DNA from: Nymphaea colorata
Lineage: Eukaryota; Streptophyta; Magnoliopsida; Nymphaeales; Nymphaeaceae
Direction of reading: 5' to 3'
Assembly: GCF_008831285.2 (NCBI RefSeq)
Contig: NC_045145.1
Location: 22,566,802-22,630,801 of the forward strand
Length of the DNA: 64,000 nt
Shown: positions 34,197 through 45,939 of the stretch, piece after piece
Position numbering within the stretch: position 1 is the stretch's first letter
Layout: every line of letters starts with the position of its first letter
Translations under genes and position numbers: made by a program
The notes under the pieces: generated by a model
The model's database searches: none
Seen by the model: the letters and a program-made list of their open reading frames with translations, nothing else
Told to the model about the DNA's origin: nothing

Positions 34197-34575
34197 GGTC
34201 TTTCAATATTTGGTCACACTGATTGAACTTGTATCCAATTCAGAGACTCATAGATCCGCCAAGCCCAATCTGGGTACTTTATCAAGTTTGATCATGCCAA
34301 TCCAAATTTATATGCATTTAGCTATCCCAAATCCGAACCATTTTTGCCTTCCAGTGTGAACGTTTTGGTCATTTTATCATGCCAATGGTGAATAAGAAGG
34401 CAATGGCAACCAAACCATGGGCAGATGCGGGGCCACACAGCCTTCTCAATAATGGAGGACAACAAGACTGCGCAGCTAACTTGTCAGGTCGCTAAGAATT
34501 GGCTCTTTAACTTTCCCAGATAATAACAAAAGTCCACCATATACTGCATATATATATATATATATATATATATAC

Positions 34576-34612
<37 letters not shown>

Positions 34613-35158
34613 CACCAACTTTGGGGGCACATGAATTATAAGAAAGTTTATCTCAACCACCTAGGTTTGAAATGGCAAAAGAAATGCAACAATTTTCTCA
34701 CCTTTTCCCTGGATTCAGGTTTATCGTCAGAGGAATTGGAAAATTTTGTCCATTTTGTGTTATTCAATGTGTGGAGAAACATGTAGGCCATGATGGCACG
34801 TGAAGGTGTTGAGGATTATGAAGACACCAATATAATTCCAATGGGTAGGTCTTCTATGAATGTGAATCGTGCGTGTGTGTGTTCGTGCCTGCACCCTGTA
34901 TGTGTGTCTGTGCTGTGTGTGGTAGCTGAGAGTTGCAGGACCCAGATATTTTTCAAACCTTCTGTTTATCATTGTCAAATATTTGCTTTGTGTCTACACT
35001 AGAACCATTTCTTTCTGACAGATCAAAAAGGTAAAAATGTTCATAAAATTCTAAGTTGAACTTTCAAATGTTGATGAGAAGGGTCATAGTTTATTTACAA
35101 CACAACTGCAGCAAACTATCAAGCATCAATTTCCTTTGAGAGAACACACACACACACA

Positions 35159-35213
<55 letters not shown>

Positions 35214-38200
35214 ATATAATCATTATATATATATATATATATGTATGTATATAAAGATATATATATAATGATTCCAATTTATGACACAAGGTTCATGTGG
35301 GGTTAAGATAAGCAGAGTCCATAGACTATATTATCAAAGTGTGAACAAGTGGATGCAATCCACCATTAATCTGAGCCTCCCCATGACTTTCACCTTTCCC
35401 ACTAGAAATTCAAAATGTCTCAGCCTCTGCCCGGGAGGACCATCTTGATTGTCTGCCATCCATTAAATTCGTCTGCCCACCGAAACACCAGTTGCCTTTT
35501 AATTTACAAATGAATTTATCTTTCTAGGCTTTGATTACATACATATTGCATGCCCACTTGGGTGGGTCTTAGACACTGACCTACATCTTTAATTTTTGAT
35601 TAATCTCATCACGAGTATAGGAATAAGTTCCCTTGAGTTGATTATCTTCAATTGGATTCCATGGCCATATACTGATTTCTGCACCAGTCTTTGCTGCTTT
35701 TCTTATAAATATAGGCGGCAATTATCCGAATACTCATTGACTTGCTCAATTGATTATGTTTCGCTTTGATATGAAGTGACCTGACTGAAGCTTTGGTTGT
35801 GGTAAGTGTGGATGTAAGTACCTTGCTTAATTATTTTGCTCGGTTGAAATGATTCCAGGCGATTACATATATTATCAAGTGCAAGAACCATTGATGAATG
35901 ATCCTGATTAAAACAAAAAGGATGGGGAAACCTGTGAATAGTGTTCCGCTTATCATGTGTTTGAATCCGTGTACGCACCATGATTCACTGGGCTTGCTTT
36001 CAAATGGTTGAGGCATTGCATCCAATGATCAGAGTGCATTTACCAAATATGCTTGGAAAAAGGTTTGAGTTTTTATGTTTACCCACTTCTCAGTTTGGCT
36101 TGAACAGGTAGGGAAATTTTGAGACCGTGTTTGCTCGGACATGAAATGTGACCAAGTTAGTGAATTTCAATTCTTTTAACTGGTAATAGTTCTCGGGGCA
36201 CAAAAAGTAGGCCATGTATCGTAAGGGGACATCGAGTTTGGTAATCGTTTTGGCTCTCTTTTAAGTGGTAGAATGAAATAATCTTCTTACTCACCAAAAA
36301 ACTGCCAACAGTAGTAGCTGCATGATTAATATTGAATGTCAATACATTATAGCCCAAATCATATTCCTCATCTACCAGTACCACATGATTAACAAACGTA
36401 TATTGCACACAATAAGATGAAGCTTTGTAATTTTAGCCAAAGTATTCCAAATTTTTAGAGGAAATGATCTATATGTGAATGAAGTAGATAAAAACATATG
36501 GGTCATTTTCACGGAACTTGATCAAAACACAATTACGTAACAATATAAGGGGTGAATATATATACATATACATATACACACATACATACGATCGAGAGAC
36601 TTAATCACTCATCCATGAATTGAACAAGGAGCTGATGCCCATTAACTTTCATAGATGCTTCTGGTAACTGTCGCCGAAGCAATATGGACAAAATGAACTC
36701 TTAGATACGTCCGAACAATGACGCCTTAGAGGTAAATATTTTCAAAAGACATACAAAGCATCACTACATGTGATGTCATTTCACTATCGCCAATGGAATC
36801 TAGCTCTTGTTTTCGAACATTTCTCACTTGCCTCTTCCCAACTTTTTCTTTAGATAAGACATGCATCCTTTTTGCATGAAAAAGATAGATACGAACAATG
36901 TTGACAAAATGGAACATGAGCATAAAAGAGAAAGCATATTGTCGACCACAAAGAGTTGCACACAAGATTCTCAAGCATGTAAACGATGGAATGGATGTTT
37001 TCTCTCATCCCTGAGATGGAGTCCCCATTAAACTTCAGGGTGTTCAAGAGGATTCCTTCGTATCAAGAGGCGAGCCCATAGAATTGCATGTTGTCATAGT
37101 TGTTGGATAGTGGCCCTAAGTTCTATCCCTACATCTAGTAACTGCAATGGGACTTACCTTAGGAAACTGATTTCCGAATAAAAAGATTTTCTTCAATGAA
37201 GATTTAGATTAACATTACTTTTAATATTCCGTCAATCTCTCATAAATCCTAACCAGAAGTTGGAAAATTGAAAAACCCTGGGAGGTATAAAAGCCCAGCT
37301 AACCTCAAACTTAGGAGCTGATCAAAGGTGTCATTTCGCTGCCAAGAATCCAACAATGGTGGCCCAGTTCGACCTGGTCCTTCCTGTTGGCCTTTTTTCT
37401 CCTAAAGAATGTGGACATGTTGCCGTATGAGAATTAGGACATGAGAGAACAATCCAGCAATTTGAGTCACTCAACTGGTGATGTTGATGTCTTGCCCGAT
37501 CTAAACTATCGGACGTTCATATATTCAAATTCGAATTCGTGTTTGATCGATGGTGATTTTAAAAGGAAAAAGTCAAATGTTCTATGTATTGTTTTCATAA
37601 AGTTTAATTGGACCCATGTGAATATTTTGAACAACGAAGAAAAATCTATTATATTCAAAATACAATCTTTAGTTTCACCATTAAAATTCGATTCAAATCC
37701 CACTTTTATTACATTTAAATCTGAATCTGGCTTTTAAATGAACCACCAAATCTGAACCGCAGTATAACACGTTACGAACTTCTGACTAATTTCAAAATGT
37801 GTGAATATTGAACATGGGTTACATATTTAGAAACTAAATCCCAATCTGAAACTGAATCCAGGTCCAATTTGATATTTACTCGAAATGCAGTGTGAATCCA
37901 CAAGTGAATCTTTTTAAATCCAAATCTCAAATCGGATTTATATATAAGCTCTTATGATCAAATTTCACATTACTTCTTGCAGTGTATTCACTTCCACTTT
38001 TCATAAGTTTCCACCAATCTCTTTGGAAAAGCCTTCTGCTATCGAATGAGGCGGAGCAAATTCAGCCTTTGGGCAGAAATACTTGTTTATGAAGCATTGG
38101 AGTGTGACTTGGGGCAATCTTTTCCAATGCTTTTGATCAACCTGGATTTATTTTATGGATTTGAGATCAGCTAGGGGTCTGGATCTCACCTATTGGTAGC

Positions 38201-38980
38201 CGGCTTTTGACTGGGCCTTCTGCTCTATTGCCTGTTCACCTTTTGCCATTACTGTTTTGCAGATGATGTTGGACAGCAAACCAACAAATTGAAAAAGGTA
38301 AAAGTGTGAGATCTTTCCCTTTCAGTTTCACTTTTCTAGCAATGTCTGCTCCACATCTCTCTCTGATCTCCCTCTCTTGCACTAAAAAGAGATGGGGGAA
38401 AAGGCAAGAAAGGGAACACCTTTGCTTTAGAGGCGCTGGGTTATAGGCTCACTAATTCTAAGCCTGCAGATATGTGGTCCGAATTGGAAAGCAAGATTGT
38501 GTGTGTATGTGCATGTGTGAGAGCCGATAAAATGAGAATGCATAACTAAATTTAGAGACAAGAAGTATCCTAGATACAATAAGCAAAATAGAAAGAATGA
38601 ATTATACAAGACAGCTGTATAATAAAACAAAATAAGAGAGGTGGGGAGAGAGTGGATGGGCAGAGCAGCAAAGTCACCCACTAAAGAGAGAGGGGGGGAC
38701 TGGGGAGGGGGAAGCCAAACACATTAAAAGAAGTTTTTTGTGCACTTTAGTCTCGTAGATATATGACTTTAAGAGTGATTCATAGTAAATATTATATTAA
38801 ATCTCTCATTTTTTCAGGTTACATTTGTTTCTTAGCGTTTATCTCTTATAACTTCGAAAATTTTAGTAGTGAAAGAACCATTTCTTTTCCATGAAAACTG
38901 TTTGAATTAAAGCATATTTGACGCTAAGTTAGCATGGTTTTCTTTTAGCAAGAGTTTTAAAGTAGTTTGGTATAATTTTG
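34197..38980. other. Intergenic; microsatellites only
   Basis: AT-rich sequence with no open frame having recognisable residues. TA runs lie at 34549-34573 and 34580-34610, (CA)n then (CT)n at 35145-35210, and TA words at 35228-35270. The stretch 36157-36974 holds only short minus-strand frames of low information. Confidence 0.5.
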
Positions 38981-39019
38981 TCTTTCGAGTACTTAAAGTG
39001 GTTGGACATGTACAATGCA

Positions 39020-39560
39020 AATCTGCCGGGAGGAAGGCCTCCCCAACAATTATTGATCAAAAAATTGAGTTGTAGAAAATCAAAGAGATATCTACAAACA
39101 AAAAATTTCATCTCGCACACAAAAAGGCGACAGATAAGCCAAGAGGCAAATAAAAGAGAACAGCTCAGAGCGGAGTCAACAAAACATCAACTAAGGTATC
39201 ATGGACAAAATCTTCACTGGCATGAATACAGGCAGCCATATTGTCCATAAGAGGGAAAAGCTTCAGCATCCAGACAGATCAGCCAAAAGGCAAGGGAAAA
39301 AAAGCAGCTCAGTGCATCGAAGTCAACAAAACATCGACTAAGTTAGCAGAGACAAAGTCCTTCCCAACATGAATACACGCAGACATACTGCCTATATAAC
39401 AGGAGAGCCTCAGCTTCTGGTTTCTAGCTTCAAGAGCATTCCTGAGAGACTGTTTCCACTCGTCTGTTTGAGAATACTCGAATGGCTGAATTGGGGGTGG
39501 GAATGATGCTGCAAACATAAGTTGAGGATAGCAAATTCAAGGAATGAATCACTCCTGCCA
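39020..39560 (-). repeat. Possible 3' part of an L1-type element with an internal duplication
   Basis: The left edge has a GC-rich GGGAGGAAGGCCTCCCC word, of the kind found near the 3' ends of plant L1 elements. To its right, the segments around 39144-39250 and 39285-39400 repeat each other imperfectly (shared AGTCAACAAAACATC). The minus strand has short open frames (39518-39309) with residues EWKQSLRNALEARNQKLRLS. Link to the RT remnant on the right is inferred from strand and distance. Confidence 0.35.
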
Positions 39561-39989
39561 CCATATACAATGGTGGGTTTCCACTTTCCACCAACTGCCA
39601 ATAATTTGTTTGTTGTCTTTCATTACTGATAGAACATGTTCATAGAAATCAGAACCTCCGGGTTCGGACAAGGATCAATTGTCAGGTCACGTTGGATCCA
39701 CTTCTCAAATTATCTCTGGTTGTCTTTTTCAATCACCTGCTAGAAACTTGGTCTAGGATTGTTGTTCATAAGGTGTTTCAGAATTGGATCAAATTCCTCA
39801 TTATTCAGATCGTCCAAACTACCGTTTGCAGGGTTATCCTCCAGAGGTGAAATCCGAGCCTCATCAGTCGATCTTGGGTTGGCAACTTGCATGCACAGAC
39901 TAAGAAAAGCGTCCACTTTGCTCTTGAGGCTCCTCCATTGCTGTGAGGGAGAAGATTCCTTTACCATTTTCCATATGTCATATGTGGTC

Positions 39990-40270
39990 ACTCTGCATGA
40001 TCTCGCGAGCTAATATGATGTTATCCTGAATGAATCTACCATCCGTCAATGGCCCTTGAAGAGAAGAGATCGTAAGAGCAAGAATGGATTCCATCTTGCC
40101 TGCCATGATCTAACTAGTGATGAACTTGTATAAGTAGTTGCAAAGGGTAATGGGTCTAAATTCCTCAGGTTTAGAAGCTCTCATTCTCTTGGCTATTAGA
40201 GAAATAAGAAAATAATTAACTTTTAGGCCTCTAATACTCAGAAATATTCCAGATTGTATCAGCTTTGGTG
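39990..40270 (-). pseudogene. L1-type LINE reverse transcriptase fragment
   Basis: The minus strand reads, with one stop, KPEEFRPITLCNYLYKFITS followed by IMAGKMESILALTISSLQGP and DGRFIQDNIILAREIM. These match the L1 RT motif series (FRPISLCNxxYK, Lxxx-ISxxQ, GRxIxDNIxLAxE). An in-frame TAG follows FITS, and the expected next motifs (DxxKAYDRVxW) are not found to the left, so only a fragment remains. Confidence 0.78.
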
Positions 40271-41316
40271 CAGCCCAAACTTCAGACCATTTGCCATCCT
40301 TTTCTACTCATAAGAAAGAACGAAATGGATAAGGTAGAACTAAGCCACCCTCAATAAAGACTTCCAGGATAAGAGGGAATAGGAACATATGCATCACAAA
40401 GGCCAATGTCTTAGTCTTAGTTGATCGGTTTTCTTGCCAATGATGTGATTCCTTCTGTTTTGTTGCTCACCCAACAGTCAAAAAGTGATTAAGATGCTCA
40501 TCTTTGGCAACTTGCTGCCCAATTTTAGCCAAAAAGCTACTTGAAATTGCTCAGAATTCATAACTTGTAAAGAAAACCAGTTGAGAAACTTGACGGCATA
40601 AGGTTTGAAAGCGGTTTCTCCTAAATAAACAATGAAAAAAAAAACAGTTGAGAATAAAACATTCAGATCTCTAGAATCCGGATTCGGAGATCCATACAGA
40701 TTGTATGGAGGACAGATCTTACATTCTTTGCAAGTTAAATCTGCATTTGGTGCAGTCAATACAAATCTGAATTTCCACTGCTATTCAAACGCCTCCTAAG
40801 GGACTCAATTAGCTAAGATAGAACTTGGTAGCTTGACTGATAAAGAAAGCACAAAATGAAAGATTCAATATGTAAATGGATTGACTTGGATCAAGGTTCA
40901 GAACTACGTGAGATGTAACCTCTTGAAATAATTCGAAAACCACTTAACAATTTTATGCAACTATTGTTACATCTTGGTCTGATTGGATCCAGACGTGACT
41001 GTATACATCAATTATTATGTTTGCTTTGTCTATTTTTCCAAAACAATACATTTGTTTGATTTACTTCGTCCACGGACATAGAAATTATCCAAATAAAGCA
41101 TAACAATGCAGAATATGCATAGTAAATACACATAGGGCGCTCTACCGTGCATCTACACCGACTTGTAAAAAGTTTCAAACTTTTCAATAATTATACTCTT
41201 TCAATCCAACCTTAAAGATACAAACTACAAACATTTAGAAGCAAAAGTATTTTGATATCTTGAAAAAATTCGACAGCGCAGAATTTCCCAATTTTAAGAC
41301 TGGAAAATATATAACT
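40271..41316. other. Intergenic; may include more L1 remnant
   Basis: Sequence 40271-40450 keeps a coding-like minus-strand composition next to the L1 fragment. From there to 41316 it is AT-rich with no recognised feature. Confidence 0.35.
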
Positions 41317-41954
41317 TTATGTCTCAGCTTCAGCAACATAGTCTAAGATACCATTTCTGTTAGATAAATCATGTTTAATGGGGACATGAAACGTAATTAT
41401 TTCAGTAATATAACCTCTAGTTATTGTTATGAGTTTATGCAGATACTCGGATGCGCCATCACACACACACACACACATCTATATATATATATATTATGTC
41501 TCAGCATTCAGCAACATAGTCTAAGATATCATTTCTGTTAGATAAATCATGTTTAATGGGGACATGAAACGTAATTTTATATATATATATTATGTCTCAG
41601 CATTCAGCAACATAGTCTAAGATACCATTTCTGTTAGATAAATCATGTTTAATGGGGACATGAAACGTAATTATTTCAGTAATATAACCTCTAGTTACTG
41701 TTATGAGTTTATGCAGATACTCGGATGCGCCATCACACACACACACACACATCTATATATATATATATATTATGTCTCAGCATTCAGCAACATAGTCTAA
41801 GATATCATTTCTGTCAGATAAATCATGTTTAATGGGGACATGAAACGTAATTATTTCAGTAATATAACCTCTAGTTACTGTTATGAGTTTATGTTTATGC
41901 AGATACTCGGATGCGCCATCACACACACACATCTATATATATATATATATATAG
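41317..41954. repeat. ~180 bp minisatellite, three full and one deleted unit
   Basis: Units begin TTATGTCTCAGC at 41317, 41494, 41590 and 41770. Each full unit contains CATGTTTAATGGGGACATGA and a CGGATGCGCCATC word, then a CA run and a TA run. The second unit is only 96 bp, having lost the part between ACGTAATT and the TA run. Copies are nearly identical, so expansion is recent. Confidence 0.93.
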
Positions 41955-42790
41955 GGAGAGAGAGAGAGAGAGAGCATCGAAAGGGAGAAGAACGTTTATG
42001 AGACCTAGAAAATTTTGGGAAGTAAAAACTTTTTAAGGACATTTATGACTACCGTAATTCTAAGAAGTAGCAACGATACCCCTCCTACATAAATTTTCTG
42101 GTTCCGTTTTTCCCATTCTAGATTCGATCTATCTGCAGCTTAATTTCTATACTTATGCTTCATTGTTGTTTCCATGTTGTATGTAAACTCGACTCCACAT
42201 CGTTCAACTTTATAAGATTTTAATATCCAGATCTTCATACTTCTGCTTAATTCATATCCAGATCCGTAAACAATTTATGTTATTATCACAGTTTCACACG
42301 ATGAACTATTCTTTAATACTAGCTGCCCTTCAATCGGGTATACGTTTAAACCATATCTGTTTGTTAGGATATTCACATGTTCATATTCGAATTCAGATTT
42401 CAATAAGAATGAAGAAAAATCATATCTCAATCTGAATCTGAAGTTTGACTTCACAATCTGAATCCAATCTGATTTGGTTTTTACAGTCACATTCGAACGT
42501 TGAAGGTAACCAGGCTTTTCAAAATGTAAGTGTATAGGTTATAGAATGTTTTCTAAAACTAAATCCAATCCAAATTGAAATCTGATCAAGTATTTATTTA
42601 TCTTTGAATCCGAATAAGATCGTTCCGATGTCATTTTTTAAATTTGAATTCGATCCAATTTTTTAATCAGATCTTAATTTTTTTCATATCCAATTTTTTC
42701 AGAATGGTTCGATCAGATTAGTCCCACCGGTATATCGCAACTATGAGAAAATGGGCAAAAAAATATACTAAACTAAAATGTAGTATGTAG
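41955..42790. other. Intergenic; GATTCAGATT-type repeats
   Basis: A GA run at 41956-41975, then AT-rich DNA with many ATTCGAATTCAGATTT-like words (42370-42720), the same class as the interior of the element at 33799-34196. Confidence 0.45.
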
Positions 42791-42792
42791 CT

Positions 42793-42970
42793 GCACCAGT
42801 GCCGTAGCCACATGGTGGCTGGTGTCAGCCTTACAAAATTAGTTTAATATATATGTTAAAGTTTTGATATATTTGATTGTTATACATGTAAGTGTCCCAA
42901 AAAAATTATTAAGTATTGAATGAATGAGTGCCTTCACCACAAAAAAAAATTTCGGCCTCCGCTAGTGAGG
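42793..42970. mobile_element. Small repeat element with related ends
   Basis: It starts with CAGTGCCGTAGCCACATGG and ends CGGCCTCCGCTAGTGAG. The reverse complement of the end (CTAGCGGAGG) is loosely similar to the start. Same type as 45503-45939 and 60057-60300. Non-coding. Confidence 0.35.
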
Positions 42971-43480
42971 TGCAGCACCTGACAAGAAATAAGAGATGAA
43001 AGTGGTCATGCATCTGAAAATTTCACAATTAAAAATCAAAATTGACATGAAATTTAATATCTGAATCATTGGATCTCCTAAAAATTTGTAGTCCCTATGC
43101 CTATTTGCTAAAGAAGATATAGGTCAATTATTTCCCTAGTTCCCGAGGAAGAAGCTAGCAGATCACGAGGACTTAAATTAAGTAAACATGTCGTTTGGTA
43201 TGGTAGAAAGTTTGGGATTAGAAAACTAATCAATCTCACGTGCACTTAACGTTTTATTTGCTAAATAATGTTTCTCCATCTACGTATGGTCAACAACTAC
43301 GAATCAGGCACTTTGCTTCACATCACAGCCCATATATATATATATATATGAACTGAACCTTGTCTCTAGTAAATTTGATGTTAAATGGACTGTTCATCAA
43401 AACCATCGGATCTATCGGACGTCTTGTTACTTATAATAATAAAAAAGAAGGCAGCCAATGCCTGTGATTTGCAAGGGGTG

Positions 43481-43650
43481 GGGGAGGCGATGGCCTCCCC
43501 TCCACCGCTCCGGCTATGCGTCGCCGGCAGCTCAGACCGGCCGACGACGCCTGGCGAGGGTCCCCGGAGAGGTGGAAGGGAGGCCTCTGCCTCCCCAAAA
43601 AATAATTTTCCTTATGGGGCAAAGTTTTTGAGGCGCCGTCGCCTCCCCTG
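43481..43650. mobile_element. GC-rich inverted-repeat element, ~170 bp
   Basis: The left arm GGGGAGGCGATGGCCTCC and the right arm GGCGCCGTCGCCTCCCC are imperfect inverted repeats. Each arm also folds on itself (GGGGAGGC-GATG-GCCTCCCC), as does GGGAGGCCTCTGCCTCCC in the middle. The GC content contrasts with AT-rich flanks. Open frames run through it on both strands because of composition, not coding. Confidence 0.5.
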
Positions 43651-45194
43651 GGTGGCTCTGTCGATGCAGTTTGTTTATGTTAGTAAGTTCAACAGGTTCT
43701 TCATCTAAAGTATGGAATCGTGCTGCCTGATGCCTTAATTGAGTTAGCATTTCTCAACATTACAACTCCAACATCTTTTGAAATACTTATATGTAATTGA
43801 GTTAGATATGGTAAAAATAAAAAGATAAAACACTTGGTTAAGAAATCAAATTGGATTCTGATTTGAGAAACGACAACAGGTCATATTTGGACTACTGTTT
43901 CAAATAAATACCTGACTATAAGCGTACGTCCAGTACTTGCCTGTATATATTTTGTATTAAACAAATTAATTGTTAATTATATAATAAATTCATTTGACAT
44001 TTTTTTTTATCACATGGAGCACATATCAAATATTAAACTAACAATGCCTTCTCATCCCTTTTAACTCATAATTCTTTCAAACCTTCCCCCTTTTTTACAG
44101 GATAAGCAGGAAGAGTATTGAATATCAAAAATCGCAGGATATCATGTTCAATCCTTTTACTTACATGCCAATCAACATATAACGCTCATGAGAATCGAAC
44201 TTGAGATGCATTGCAACAAAGAGAGAGAGAGGGAGAAAAAAAGGGAGAGAGAGAGGGGAGACAGATACCAATAATCTAAACTTAAAAAGAAGCAAAAGCT
44301 CGAAAAAAGGAAAAGGTTGAGTGCGATTCAAATGTCGATCGTACATCCTTTATGAACTGGAGCCATGTGCATGAACTATTGCTAATAATTTTTTATTTTT
44401 ATTTTTTTTTTGCTTTCTCTCTTTACTTGCATGAAATTTCTTCCTCTAGATGGCAAAGCATCCTCTTCTTTCACCTGCAACTGCGTTTACATTTCCTCCA
44501 AAAAGCTTCACACCACGTAAATCGAAAAGGAACGAAAGCTAATATTCCTTTCTTTCATGCATGGTGAAGAAAGCTGTGAAAGGGACACCACAACCTTCCC
44601 GCTTTCTGTCTTCCTCCTTTAAATTTTTTGGACAAAAATAATTGCGCACATCCAAGCGAAGCAAAGCCATGTTGCCATCGCTGCGGTGTTCGTTTTAGTC
44701 TTCTAGTGCTAAGCGGGACCATCCCTTACTCCTCTACTTAAAATTGGGCCACCCCCATGGATTCATGCTTCATGGTTCATTTAATAACATATATCTATAT
44801 ATATATGTCATGTAAAAAGAAACTTTGGTATTATATGAAAGTGGAGTATATTATATCATATATTTATCATCTTAGGATGGCCCATCTCGAAGTCCCATTT
44901 GTTCATCTTAGAATTCATTGCTCTCAATTTGCCTTATTACTCCTTTCAGAACTGGAGATCCATAGATTTGAAGCGCACTGAGTTCTAAAATCCACTGTTT
45001 GTTAGAAAAATAAACTGTAAGCGGCCCCTTATCGAAAGGGACATTCAGATAAAGGTTTAATTAGGGTAACCAAACGCCCTCTAAAGGAATGAAAATAGAA
45101 AATTATCAGGGGATATCTTTCTTTTTATTGCATTAGGTGAAACAAGCACGTCAGCATGTAAAGAATGGGGAGAAATAAGACCCACTTATCAAAA

Positions 45195-45285
<91 letters not shown>

Positions 45286-45502
45286 CTTATGAAAAGCAAG
45301 TCACACCTTCCCCTAATGAGAAATCAATTTCCCTTCCCAATGGTAGAAGCATCTCTTTTCCCACGAAGCAACCTTCACATTAGCATGTGAACACTAATAA
45401 AGGGCCTCCTAAAGCAGAGTGACGTTAAGCCTTTTCTTTATAATATAATAAGTGGAAGAGGAGTGACCTAACCAATCTGATCTTGGTTTGACGGCCATTA
45501 CA
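43651..45502. other. Intergenic; microsatellites
   Basis: AT-rich with no recognised gene. A GA-rich run at 44218-44262, (CT)n at 45200-45238 and (TA)n at 45240-45283. Confidence 0.5.
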
Positions 45503-45939
45503 GCAATGGCGGAGCTAGAATTTTTTGGCTGAGAAATGCTCGAGTCACCGGCTCAAGTCTGATGTGGGCATCCCATATACCTTTTTTTTAAGTCATCGTA
45601 ATGTAATTTTGAATTCTTTTGGTGAAACTTTTGATCGGCCGGATCGGCCGGTGTGTGCGCAGACCAGCTACTGTTTGTGGGTCTCTTATTTATGGACGAA
45701 GGAACACAATCTTTTATGCTCGTTGCTTTACTATTCACTTGTTGAAAAAGGAAAAATGAAAAGCTACCTTTTCCTCCCACAAGTAGCCCACATGTGAGAA
45801 AAAGAAGATGAGTGCCAGGTTAAGTTAACCACTAAAGCAATACCATTATTTCCCACATAGTGAATTCATGTATTTATATATGACTTTTTGAGAAATATAT
45901 ACAAAATTTTGGCACTAGCTTATATGTGGCTCCACCAAT
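45503..45939. mobile_element. Repeat element with GGCGGAGC-type ends
   Basis: It starts CAATGGCGGAGCTAGAATTT and ends TATGTGGCTCCACCAATAG. The reverse complement of the end (TTGGTGGAGCCACA) resembles the start. The open frames inside (45525-45797 on the plus strand and its complement) have no recognised domain. Fragments of related sequence occur at 46590-46710 and 47215-47380 (CTATCAAAATTTTGAAACTA-like word). Confidence 0.4.
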
